DNA from: Fidelibacterota bacterium
GTDB taxonomy: Bacteria; Fidelibacterota; UBA2242
Length of the DNA stretch: 18,736 nt
NCBI GenBank assembly: GCA_023229045.1
Contig: JALOAB010000021.1
Coordinates: 1-18,736 of the forward strand
Reading direction: 5' to 3'
The notes under the pieces are model-generated. The model was not told the origin of the DNA, searched no databases, and saw only the letters and a list, made by a program, of their open reading frames with translations. The translations under genes were made by a program, and so were the position numbers. Of the stretch, positions 1-7,567 are shown piece by piece (position 1 is the stretch's first letter; every line of letters begins with the position of its first letter).

Positions 1-189
1 CTGGGTGTGTCACTGTCGCTCCTGGCCGTACAGCACACGGCGACCGGAATTGCTTCGACCATCATGGCGATCGTGCCGGTGCTGATCATTCCTTTAGCGA
101 TTTTAATCAAAAAAGAACGCACGACTTTAAAGGAAATCGTTGGAGCCGCGATTGCCGTAGGCGGCGTATCCATCTACTTCATAGTCTGA
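1..189 (+). CDS. EamA/DMT-family transporter, C-terminal fragment (5' end outside window)
   Basis: The reading frame is open from base 1 to the TGA at 187-189 and gives about 62 residues. It shows two hydrophobic helices separated by a short basic loop (IKKERTTLKE), then a last helix with the small-residue pattern GAAIAVGGVSIYF. This loop-plus-glycine-rich-helix ending is typical of the final two helices of the 10-TM drug/metabolite transporter (EamA) family, inner-membrane exporters of amino acids and other metabolites. Substrate cannot be judged from this fragment. The first in-frame GTG at 7 is internal, not a start. The family call rests on the look of the last two helices only. Confidence 0.6.
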   Translation: MGVSLSLLAVQHTATGIASTIMAIVPVLIIPLAILIKKERTTLKEIVGAAIAVGGVSIYFIV

Positions 190-303
190 ATAAATCGTAA
201 ACTCACTCAGCTAAATGATTTCAGCGAATTCTCGGCTATTGTTTAATGATCGCAAATCGTTAAATTTCTTGTGGTTTGACAAATCAATTATTCAGGAGGT
301 AAA

Positions 304-1542
304 ATGAATCTAAAAGCCCAACTACTGGAATATTTTTCTGCCAATCAATCACAGATCCGTACGCAGGTTATATCACTCGTCACTGAAATGGTGCGCCAAA
401 AGACAATCAACGTCGTTTCGGATAAATTACCCGAATTTCCCTTTTTAAAATTCCGCGGCGAAGAATACCGCGTAGCGGATATTATTAAACGCGAATTAGA
501 AAATTCCGGAATCGACTATAAGATTTTTGCCCGTATGGAAGGTCGCCCCAATGTTATTTCCAAACTCGGTCAGGGCAGAAGCGGACAGTGTCTGCTGATG
601 CCGGCGCATATGGACATCGTGCCGGCCGGCGAAGGCTGGGACACCGACCCGTTTGAAGTCGTTGAAAAGGACGGCAAGCTTTTCGGTCGCGGTACACTCG
701 ATAATAAAGGTCCGCTGGCTTCGATCCTGATTGCGGCGCAGGTACTTAAAAAACTCGGAATCGATCAGGAACTAAGCGGTGAATTGATGATCGCGGCTTT
801 GTCCGATGAAGAAGCCGAAGATCCGGATGGTATCAACTACGGTATCGGCTATCTGGTGGAAGAAAAACTGATTAATCCCACCATGTCGGTAGTGCCGGAT
901 ATCGGCGGTGATATGCTGGAAATCGACGTCGCCGAAAAAGGTCGTACGGTAATCAGAATCACAGCCATCGGCAAACAAGCCCACGGCGCGACTCCGGAAA
1001 AAGGCGTTAACGCGGTGTATATGATGGCGAAACTCGTCACTGAAATCGAGAAGATGAAATTCAGATATGAAGTCCATCCGGTGCTTGGTCACCCGACTCT
1101 CAACCTGGGTGAGATACACGGTGGCGTGGCTTCCAATATCGTCCCGGGAACCTGTTACATTTATATCGATATTCGGGCTGTGCCGGGTCAGACCGAAAAA
1201 ATTCTACTGGATCAATTGCAGGAATGCATTACCAAGGTTCCGGTCGGCGACTTCAAAGTTGAAGTCCTGTCCAGTAATCAGCCTCACGCCATCAGTCCGA
1301 AAGTCGAACTGGTTCGGAAAATTCAGGAAAATGCGAAAGAATATCTCAACCTGGAACCGCAAGCGATCGGGCAGGGCGGCGGCACCTACGCCAAGACACT
1401 TTGCCTGAACGGCATCGACGCCGTCGGCTGGGGACCGGGCGATGGCGATGCTTTCCACGTAGCCAACGAATATATCGAGATCAAACAGTTGATCGACTTT
1501 GCATTAATGACCTGCTTACTTGCCGTGGATTTACTAGCTTAA
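304..1542 (+). CDS. M20-family zinc peptidase/deacylase (ArgE/DapE/CPG2-like)
   Basis: A cytoplasmic di-zinc amidohydrolase of 412 residues, a normal length for the family. All catalytic elements are visible: H102 and D104 in PAHMDIVPAG, bridging D133 in GRGTLDNKGP, the general base and metal pair E169/E170 in LSDEEAED, D199 in VVPDIGGD, and the last metal ligand H385 in DGDAFHVANEY. H227 in GKQAHGATPEKG lies in the lid/dimerisation domain, where the family has a conserved substrate-binding His. The start is well supported: AGGAGG ends 4 nt before the ATG. There is no signal peptide. Members hydrolyse N-acyl amino acids, succinyl-diaminopimelate or dipeptides. The sequence does not decide among these, and no arg or dap genes are nearby. 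It stands alone between a transporter and the riboflavin operon. Confidence 0.85.
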   Translation: MNLKAQLLEYFSANQSQIRTQVISLVTEMVRQKTINVVSDKLPEFPFLKFRGEEYRVADIIKRELENSGIDYKIFARMEGRPNVISKLGQGRSGQCLLMPAHMDIVPAGEGWDTDPFEVVEKDGKLFGRGTLDNKGPLASILIAAQVLKKLGIDQELSGELMIAALSDEEAEDPDGINYGIGYLVEEKLINPTMSVVPDIGGDMLEIDVAEKGRTVIRITAIGKQAHGATPEKGVNAVYMMAKLVTEIEKMKFRYEVHPVLGHPTLNLGEIHGGVASNIVPGTCYIYIDIRAVPGQTEKILLDQLQECITKVPVGDFKVEVLSSNQPHAISPKVELVRKIQENAKEYLNLEPQAIGQGGGTYAKTLCLNGIDAVGWGPGDGDAFHVANEYIEIKQLIDFALMTCLLAVDLLA

Positions 1543-1557
1543 GAGTAGATAAGTCAT

Positions 1558-1585
1558 TCGACACTTGCATCTACGCCGATAGAAT
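1558..1585 (+). promoter_or_regulatory. Candidate sigma70-type promoter of the rib operon
   Basis: TCGACA (1558-1563) matches the -35 consensus at 5 of 6 bases. TAGAAT (1580-1585) matches the -10 at 5 of 6, with a 16-bp spacer. Transcription would start near 1592, about ten bases before the riboswitch aptamer, which is where it should be. The site lies just after the stop codon of the M20 gene. The call is by consensus match and position only. Confidence 0.5.
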
Positions 1586-1600
1586 AATAAATTATTCCCG

Positions 1601-1720
1601 CGTCTTCGGGACAGGGCGAAAATCCTGACCGGCGGTGAAAGTCCGCGAGTCCGTCAGATGCCGGACAGAGTCTGTGAAACTCAGACACCGACGGTAAAAG
1701 TCCGGATGGAAGAAGATGGA
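1601..1720 (+). ncRNA. FMN riboswitch (RFN element) aptamer
   Basis: The RFN core is nearly textbook. TCTTC at 1603-1607 pairs with GAAGA at 1712-1716 to close P1. Inside it are GGGACAGGGCGAAAATCC, then TGACCGGCGGTGAAAGTCCGC, then CAGATGCCGG, and finally CGACGGTAAAAGTCCGGATGG before the 3' side of P1. The aptamer binds flavin mononucleotide, and the gene directly downstream is ribD, the usual target. High FMN should switch the operon off, most likely through the hairpin that follows. Confidence 0.96.
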
Positions 1721-1724
1721 AAAT

Positions 1725-1747
1725 CCCGAGCGCAATCGGGTTTTTTT
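1725..1747 (+). terminator. Intrinsic terminator of the FMN riboswitch expression platform
   Basis: CCCGA (1725-1729) pairs with TCGGG (1736-1740) around a six-base loop and is followed directly by seven T (1741-1747). The ribD ATG starts at 1748, so the U-tract touches the start codon. The aptamer segment TCGGGA at 1606-1611 is perfectly complementary to 1724-1729 and could act as the competing antiterminator strand when no ligand is bound. The hairpin and T-run are seen; the switching pairing is inferred. Confidence 0.75.
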
Positions 1748-2833
1748 ATGGATCAAATAGAAAAATGGCTGAAACGAACTCTGGAACTGGCTGAACAAGG
1801 ACGCGGTTTCACGAGCCCCAATCCGGTTGTAGGCGCCGTAATTGCCGATGGCGATAAACTCATTGCAGAAGGTTTCCATTCAGCTTTTGGCGCACCGCAC
1901 GCCGAGGTAATGGCTCTGAATCAGGCGGGCGCCGCCGCGCGGGCCGCCGCATTATATGTTAATCTGGAGCCGTGTTGTTATTTCGGCAAGACGCCACCCT
2001 GCGTGGACGCCATTATCAAAGCCGGGATCAGCGAAGTCTATGTCGGCACCATCGATCGTAATCCACGGGTCAACGGCGCCGGCATCAAAATCCTGGAAAA
2101 TGCCGGACTAAAAGTGCGAGTTGGCATTCTGGAAGACCAGGCACGCCGCATCAATCGGGGATTCTTAACATATATCGAAAAACAACGACCCTGGATCACT
2201 TTAAAACTGGCTTTGAGCGTCGATGGTTTTATTGCTGATGCAACCGGTAAGAGTCGCTGGATTACCGGAGCGGAAGCCCGTAAATTCGTGCTCGCTCAAC
2301 GACGTAAACATGATGCCATTATGGTCGGTATGGGAACCGTTTTTAAAGATGATCCGGCGCTTTTACCGGAAGAATGTACCGGATTTATTCCCTATCGCAT
2401 TGTGCTGGACGAGGATTTTAATATGCCGCCGCGGATGAAATTGGTTTCAGATGAGTTTCGGAAACGGACGGTGATTGTAACTAATTGTGGCGAAAAACCT
2501 GAGAAGTTACGCCAATTTCAGAACAGTGATGTCCAAATTATCCGGAGTTCGAAAGATGAATTCGGATGGTTGGATTTATCAGAGGTTTTCTTAAAACTGG
2601 CTAAATTCGGTATTACCTCGGTTTATTGCGAAGGTGGCAGTCAACTCGCCGGTTCATTGATAAGTCAGCGATTAGTCGATGAACTCCAGATTTTCATCGC
2701 ACCTAAAATTCTGGGCGAAGGCTTAAGGGCATTCTCAGGCTTCCTGCAATCGCTGGATCAGGCAATAAGGCTTGAATGGGAGAAGGTTGAGCAACTTGGT
2801 GGTGATGTCTTGTTACAGGGGAGATTGACCTGA
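1748..2833 (+). CDS. ribD: Bifunctional diaminohydroxyphosphoribosylaminopyrimidine deaminase / 5-amino-6-(5-phosphoribosylamino)uracil reductase
   Basis: Carries out the second and third steps of riboflavin synthesis from GTP in the cytoplasm: deamination of the pyrimidine, then NADPH-dependent reduction of the ribosyl side chain. With the ATG at 1748 the protein has 361 residues, the normal RibD length, and MDQIEKWLKRTLELAEQGRG aligns with usual RibD N-termini. The deaminase domain has H51-A-E53 (PHAEV) and the zinc cysteines C76 and C85 in PCCYFGKTPPC. The reductase domain begins near residue 148 with RPWITLKLALSVDG. The frame is open upstream (ATGs at 1658 and 1706), but those lie inside the riboswitch and are rejected. 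No clear Shine-Dalgarno precedes 1748; the only G-rich stretch is the 3' arm of the terminator. The stop overlaps the ribE start by 1 nt (TGATG). Confidence 0.95.
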   Translation: MDQIEKWLKRTLELAEQGRGFTSPNPVVGAVIADGDKLIAEGFHSAFGAPHAEVMALNQAGAAARAAALYVNLEPCCYFGKTPPCVDAIIKAGISEVYVGTIDRNPRVNGAGIKILENAGLKVRVGILEDQARRINRGFLTYIEKQRPWITLKLALSVDGFIADATGKSRWITGAEARKFVLAQRRKHDAIMVGMGTVFKDDPALLPEECTGFIPYRIVLDEDFNMPPRMKLVSDEFRKRTVIVTNCGEKPEKLRQFQNSDVQIIRSSKDEFGWLDLSEVFLKLAKFGITSVYCEGGSQLAGSLISQRLVDELQIFIAPKILGEGLRAFSGFLQSLDQAIRLEWEKVEQLGGDVLLQGRLT

Positions 2834-3471
2834 TGTTTACCGGATTGATTGAAGAAATCGGCGAAATTGGCGCTGTCTCCGAAAATAAAGCAGGTCGTCG
2901 TCTGAAAATTGTTGCCAATCAGGTTCTGAATGACCTGCAACTAGGCGATAGTATTGCAGTTGATGGAGTATGTCTGACAGTTGAAAAATTGGGCTCGGAT
3001 TACTTCGAGGTCCAGGCGGTCGGTGAGACGTTGTCTCGCTCAACTCTGGTTAATAGTCGACGCGGCGATCGGGTTAACCTTGAACGTGCGATGGCGGCAA
3101 GTGATCGTTTTGGCGGGCATTTTGTGCAGGGACACGTGGATGCCGTCGGGACGATCGTTGCCATAAGAAAAATAGGCGAAGCCGCGGTATTGCAAATTGC
3201 CATTCCGGAATCAATTAATAATTACGTTGTTGAAAAAGGTTCGCTGACGGTTAACGGCATTAGTTTGACTGTTGCTGAAATTACTGATAAAGTTGTAAAA
3301 ATTGCCCTGATTCCGGTTACTTTGTCCGCAACTAATCTCGGTCTTAAAAAAGTCAATGATGAGGTTAATCTTGAGATCGACATCCTCGCCAAATATGTAG
3401 AAAAGATGATCAATGCGCCAAATAAAAAACCATTGACCTTTGAAAAAGTAAAAGGATGGGGATTTGATTAA
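2833..3471 (+). CDS. ribE: Riboflavin synthase, alpha chain
   Basis: Catalyses the last step of the pathway, dismutation of two 6,7-dimethyl-8-ribityllumazine molecules to riboflavin and the pyrimidine precursor. The 212 residues form the expected internal duplication of two lumazine-binding barrels. The N-terminus MFTGLIEEIG is a family signature. The first barrel carries IAVDGVCLTV (41-50). The second begins at GGHFVQGHVD (94-103) and repeats the motif as SLTVNGISLTV (137-147). The C-terminal helix NLEIDILAKYVEK (179-191) matches the trimerisation region of known enzymes. The 1-nt overlap with ribD suggests translational coupling. Nothing is missing or unusual. Confidence 0.95.
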   Translation: MFTGLIEEIGEIGAVSENKAGRRLKIVANQVLNDLQLGDSIAVDGVCLTVEKLGSDYFEVQAVGETLSRSTLVNSRRGDRVNLERAMAASDRFGGHFVQGHVDAVGTIVAIRKIGEAAVLQIAIPESINNYVVEKGSLTVNGISLTVAEITDKVVKIALIPVTLSATNLGLKKVNDEVNLEIDILAKYVEKMINAPNKKPLTFEKVKGWGFD

Positions 3472-3501
3472 TAGTGAATTCCCGATATCTGAAAGGATGA
3501 A

Positions 3502-4722
3502 ATGAAATTCGATTCAATAAAAGCCGCCATTGAGGATATTAAAATCGGGCGTTTTGTGATCGTAGTCGATGATGAGAACCGCGAGAACGAAGGCGATTTC
3601 ATAATTGCGGCGGAGAAAATCACTCCGGAGGCTGTTAATTTCATGGCGAAATATGCCCGCGGTCTGTTGTGTGTCGGGCTCACGGAAGAGCGCGCTAAAG
3701 AACTGGACCTGAATCTGATGGTTCAGGAAAATACAGCATTGCATAACACCCGTTTTACAGTCAGTGTGGATTTAAAAATTGGTACGACTACCGGCATCTC
3801 AGCCTATGACCGGGCGCGAACGATTAACGCCCTGGCGGATTCGCAAACCAACCCGCAAGATTTTGGACGACCGGGACATATTTTCCCGATAATCGCGCGA
3901 CCAGGCGGCGTCTTACGGCGGGCTGGTCATACCGAGGCTTCGGTTGATTTGATGCGGATGGCCGGTCTTACTCCAGTCAGTGTGATGTGTGAAATCATGG
4001 ATGAGAACGGTGAAATGGCGCATGGTGAGGCGCTGGAAAAAATTGCCCAAAACCACGGTGTCAAAATAATCACCGTTCAGAATTTAATAGAATATCGCCG
4101 CCGGACCGAGCGTTATATAGAGCGGGTAAGTGAAGCCGATCTGCCGACACAGTATGGTGTTTTTCGGATCATCATATTCGTTGATAAACTGACCGATAAA
4201 GAACATGTCGCTTTGATCATGGGTGATGTTCGTAGCGCCGAACCGATTATGGTGCGGGTTCATTCGGAATGCCTGACCGGTGACGTCTTCAGCTCTCTGC
4301 GATGCGATTGTGGCGACCAGTTGCATAAGTCACTCGAAATGGTAGCTAAAAATGGTCGCGGAGTCGTTCTTTATCTACGGCAGGAAGGACGGGGGATCGG
4401 TCTGCGTCATAAAATTTCAGCCTATCAGCTCCAGGACGAAGGCATGGATACCGTCGAAGCTAATATTAAACTGGGTTTTTTACCGGATTTACGCGATTAT
4501 GGCATGGGCGCCCAGATTCTCTCCGAACTCGGAGTGCGCAAGATGCGCCTGCTGACTAATAATCCGAAAAAAATCGTTGGACTTCAGGGTTTCAATCTCG
4601 AAGTTGTTGAACGGATTCCAATTGAAATTCCACCCAATCCGAAAAATGAAAAATATCTTCAAACCAAACGTGACAAGATGGGACATTTAATCTTAAATAA
4701 AAATCAGGTGCAAAATGACTAA
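3502..4722 (+). CDS. ribBA: Bifunctional 3,4-dihydroxy-2-butanone 4-phosphate synthase / GTP cyclohydrolase II
   Basis: Supplies both branches of the pathway: RibB makes the four-carbon unit from ribulose 5-phosphate, and RibA opens GTP. The 406 residues are the usual fusion length. The N-terminal domain has the acidic loop DDENRENEGD (23-32), RPGHIFP (123-129) and the catalytic AGHTEASVD with H143. The C-terminal domain has the zinc cysteines C257, C268 and C270 in SECLTGDVFSSLRCDCG and the GTP-contact motif RQEGRGIGL (293-301). Both halves look intact, unlike some fusions in which one half has decayed. The start at 3502 follows AAAGGA at good spacing. It sits 30 nt behind ribE, and its end overlaps ribH by 8 nt. 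Confidence 0.95.
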   Translation: MKFDSIKAAIEDIKIGRFVIVVDDENRENEGDFIIAAEKITPEAVNFMAKYARGLLCVGLTEERAKELDLNLMVQENTALHNTRFTVSVDLKIGTTTGISAYDRARTINALADSQTNPQDFGRPGHIFPIIARPGGVLRRAGHTEASVDLMRMAGLTPVSVMCEIMDENGEMAHGEALEKIAQNHGVKIITVQNLIEYRRRTERYIERVSEADLPTQYGVFRIIIFVDKLTDKEHVALIMGDVRSAEPIMVRVHSECLTGDVFSSLRCDCGDQLHKSLEMVAKNGRGVVLYLRQEGRGIGLRHKISAYQLQDEGMDTVEANIKLGFLPDLRDYGMGAQILSELGVRKMRLLTNNPKKIVGLQGFNLEVVERIPIEIPPNPKNEKYLQTKRDKMGHLILNKNQVQND

Positions 4723-5197
4723 ACTGCATGAAGGCGTGCTTTCCGCCGAAAAAATGAAAGTTGCGATCGTTGCCAGCCGATTTAACGATATGGTAACCAA
4801 AGAACTCCTTTCGGGGGCTTTGGATTGCCTGAAACGGCATGGCGCAGATGAAAACGACATCCATATTTACTGGGTACCGGGCGCTTTTGAAATTCCACGC
4901 ATTGCGCGCGAACTGGCTAATTCCAATCAGTTTGACGGCGTAATCTGCCTGGGTGCTGTTATTCGGGGCGCAACCCCTCATTTCGATATGATCGCCAGCG
5001 AAGCCTCCAAAGGCATTGCCCGCTTATCGATCGAATCGGAAGTGCCGGTCATTTTCGGAGTGTTGACAACCGAGAATATTGAGCAAGCCCTGGAACGCGC
5101 CGGCACGAAAGCCGGAAACAAAGGCTGGGATGCCGCATTGAACATGATTGAAATGACAAATTTAATCCGCTCAATTCGTCTGCAGGGTAATAAATAA
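4715..5197 (+). CDS. ribH: 6,7-dimethyl-8-ribityllumazine synthase
   Basis: Condenses the ribitylaminopyrimidine with dihydroxybutanone phosphate to lumazine, the substrate of RibE. The 160 residues are standard length. Seen in order: the flavodoxin-like opening VAIVASRFND (16-25), the substrate loop VPGAFEIP (54-61), GAVIRGATPHFD (80-91) with the catalytic His at 89, and the phosphate-binding segment RAGTKAGNKG (128-137). In other organisms the protein assembles as pentamers or 60-mer shells; the sequence alone does not decide which applies here. The start overlaps the last 8 nt of ribBA, so it is probably translationally coupled. It completes the riboflavin operon; only the unassigned phosphatase step is absent, as in most genomes. 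Confidence 0.95.
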   Translation: MTKLHEGVLSAEKMKVAIVASRFNDMVTKELLSGALDCLKRHGADENDIHIYWVPGAFEIPRIARELANSNQFDGVICLGAVIRGATPHFDMIASEASKGIARLSIESEVPVIFGVLTTENIEQALERAGTKAGNKGWDAALNMIEMTNLIRSIRLQGNK

Positions 5198-5201
5198 AAT
5201 A

Positions 5202-7565
5202 ATGCGCCGTCTGCTTTTTGTGTTGATCATTCCGGTCATCATCCGGGCGCAGAGTGTTGTCGGCGAATGGTCCAGTTACACTTCGGCGCTGGCTTTAAGA
5301 GAGTTGGTGCAGGTTGAAAATATTATTTATGCCGCCAGTCCCGGAGGCTTGGTGGCGTTAAATCAATCCGATCGTCTTTTTAAAGTATTCGGTCCGAATG
5401 ATGGTCTTTCGTATACCGATGTGCAATGCTTAGCGCTTGATAAATTAGGGTGCCTCTGGCTGGGCATGAGTGCGCCGAATGGTGAAATCAATATCTGGAA
5501 TCCGGACACAAAGCAAATTGAAACAGTCTATAATGCCACAAAATTTGGCGAAGAATTGACAGAGATCGGGACGATGACGTTTGATTCCGATCTGGCATTT
5601 GTCGCCTATCGGCAGGAAGTCAATTGCGGGCTCCTTTATTTTAAAATCAATCGGGGTAAATATGAATATCAGGATTTTTATCCGAATTTTCCGATAGAAT
5701 TTTCCAGCATAAATCACCTGGCAGTGATTCATGACACTCTTTGGGTCGGCACCGAAGTTGGCTTGTTATTCATCGATTTGAATTTGGATCTGAAAAATCC
5801 GAATAATTGGGGAAAAGTCAACCTGGTCGGGCAGGATGATGTATCCAGTATCATTGAATACGAAGGGGCTGTGATCTGTTCATACGGGAGTGATATTTTC
5901 AGGATTGAGGGAAATGCAAACGTCGTTATGATCGACACCAGTCTTAGCCGTTCAATCGGGCAACTGCTTGTCGATCAGTCCGGTGAGCTTATGGCAGTAT
6001 CTGCTAACGGCATTTACCGTTATGAAAACAATAACTGGCATACGATCAGCCGGATTGCTACCAATCATGTTTTGATCGACGAAGATGAAATAATCTGGGG
6101 CGCTACCAATCGCGGTCTGCTCAAAAATAGTAGTGGAGACGAAGAATGGTTTGTGCCCAATACTGTTCTTAATAATGGCAATACGGCGCTGTACGTCAGC
6201 GCCGAAGGACAGCTGGTGGCGGCTTCGGGTAAAGGCATCAGTTTCAACACTGCCGACGGATGGTATAACATCGTCAAAGACTATTTTTATATCGGTATCG
6301 GCGATCATTATCAGGACAATTGGAATTACTTTGTCAGCGATACGATTGCGTTTACCTTACCCGATCTCCAACCGATCTATTCTTTGATTAGGCGGGGAGA
6401 CGATTATTTCGCTTCGCTTTTTGGTTCATATTTATCCGGCACACGAGGGGGCGGACTGCTGAGATTCAATCCGGATGATCTGGAAAATTATATTGTCTAT
6501 GACACGACGAATGGTATGCTAACCGCCTCAGCCGGTTATGGCGGCACGGATAACTATCTGGCAATCGGTTATATGACTCTCGACGCTCAGGAGAACCTCT
6601 GGATTGCCAATCAATTTTCGCAGAATGACAACTGCATCGCCGTATTGACTCCTGATAATCGTTGGGCGCATTTCAGTGGAACGGAGTCGCATAATTATCT
6701 AAACTATTTGGTAACTTCGATTGTATTCGATCCGGCCGGACGGGTCTTGTTCGGATCCGAAACCAAAAGCGGAACGCCGGTGGCGAATGGCGGAATCGCC
6801 GTGCTGGATTACAATAACACTTTATTTGATAAGAGTGATGATCACTGGTATTGGGTCTCCAGTAAGGACGGGTTGGCAAGTAATTCGGTATTTTCGCTGG
6901 CTTTTGATCATGATGAAAGACTCTGGATCATGACGGCGGGCGGAATTCAAGCCGCGACGATTTCCGACAACTTTCCCAATCCCGTTTTTAGTTCAATGGA
7001 TTATACGACCTATTCAAATATAGCCTTTGCCAAAGAGTGCCGGATAAAGGTTGACGGGCTGAATGACAAATGGGTTACGACGGTCGATGCCGGGGTAAAG
7101 GTATATACTCATAATGGCGTCTGGTTGAATGACTATGAGGGATTCACGACCGAGAATTCCGGTTTGTTGAGTGATAAAATTCTCGACATTGCTTTTGATT
7201 CACCGCGCGGTTTGGTTTACATTTCCACTAATAAAGGCATTTCGGTTTATCGATCGCCTTTTGCCTATTATGGCGAGAAATATGAGAATGTCAGAGTATT
7301 TCCATCACCATTCAGGATACCGGCAGATAAACCGCTGACGATCGACAATTTACTGCAAGATTCCGAGGTCAAAATCATGCTAATTGACGGGACGCTTATT
7401 CGTCATCTTGATATTGCGGATGCGGGTGAAATCAGCGGACAGCAGGCGTTCTGGGATGGTCGCAACGAAAATGGCAAACTGGTCAGCAGTGGCGTCTATA
7501 TCTTCATAGCCTACACGCCGGAAGGCGACACGATGACCGGTAAAATCGCCGTTTTACGTCGTTAG
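5202..7565 (+). CDS. Secreted double beta-propeller protein with FlgD/T9SS-like C-terminal domain, PorZ-like
   Basis: The 787 residues begin with a signal peptide (MRRLLFVLIIPVIIRAQ, likely cut after AQ). Residues 18-690 consist of repeated propeller-like blades: short segments of the type NIIYAASPGGLVAL (40-53), DTLWVGTEVGLLFID (178-192), ENLWIANQFS (464-473), ERLWIMTAGGI (572-582) and GLVYISTNKGISVY (670-683), often after phrases such as NDGLS or KDGLAS. This is the two-component-regulator-propeller pattern. Residues 696-787 form a beta-sandwich of the FlgD-Ig/T9SS sorting type: FPSPF, then WDGRNENGKLVSSGVYIF, then GKIAVLRR. This architecture and length match PorZ, the surface component linked to type IX secretion in Porphyromonas. 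It lies 4 nt after ribH with no terminator between, so it probably shares the rib transcript. A secreted propeller of other function remains possible. Confidence 0.72.
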   Translation: MRRLLFVLIIPVIIRAQSVVGEWSSYTSALALRELVQVENIIYAASPGGLVALNQSDRLFKVFGPNDGLSYTDVQCLALDKLGCLWLGMSAPNGEINIWNPDTKQIETVYNATKFGEELTEIGTMTFDSDLAFVAYRQEVNCGLLYFKINRGKYEYQDFYPNFPIEFSSINHLAVIHDTLWVGTEVGLLFIDLNLDLKNPNNWGKVNLVGQDDVSSIIEYEGAVICSYGSDIFRIEGNANVVMIDTSLSRSIGQLLVDQSGELMAVSANGIYRYENNNWHTISRIATNHVLIDEDEIIWGATNRGLLKNSSGDEEWFVPNTVLNNGNTALYVSAEGQLVAASGKGISFNTADGWYNIVKDYFYIGIGDHYQDNWNYFVSDTIAFTLPDLQPIYSLIRRGDDYFASLFGSYLSGTRGGGLLRFNPDDLENYIVYDTTNGMLTASAGYGGTDNYLAIGYMTLDAQENLWIANQFSQNDNCIAVLTPDNRWAHFSGTESHNYLNYLVTSIVFDPAGRVLFGSETKSGTPVANGGIAVLDYNNTLFDKSDDHWYWVSSKDGLASNSVFSLAFDHDERLWIMTAGGIQAATISDNFPNPVFSSMDYTTYSNIAFAKECRIKVDGLNDKWVTTVDAGVKVYTHNGVWLNDYEGFTTENSGLLSDKILDIAFDSPRGLVYISTNKGISVYRSPFAYYGEKYENVRVFPSPFRIPADKPLTIDNLLQDSEVKIMLIDGTLIRHLDIADAGEISGQQAFWDGRNENGKLVSSGVYIFIAYTPEGDTMTGKIAVLRR

Positions 7566-7567
7566 AA

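Noticed and set aside
276..305. TTGACA (276-281) with TAAAAT (300-305), spacer 18, resembling a strong promoter before the M20 gene
   Set aside because: The -10 box would overlap the ATG at 304, so transcripts would start inside the gene and lose the good AGGAGG ribosome-binding site.
1658..1747. Extended ribD N-terminus starting at 1658 or 1706
   Set aside because: It translates the FMN riboswitch and terminator. Homologous RibD proteins begin at about the position of the ATG at 1748.
4592..4981. Antisense open frame of 129 codons over the ribBA-ribH junction (minus strand)
   Set aside because: It mirrors two well-supported genes, shows no family motif and has no start signal; a typical shadow frame.
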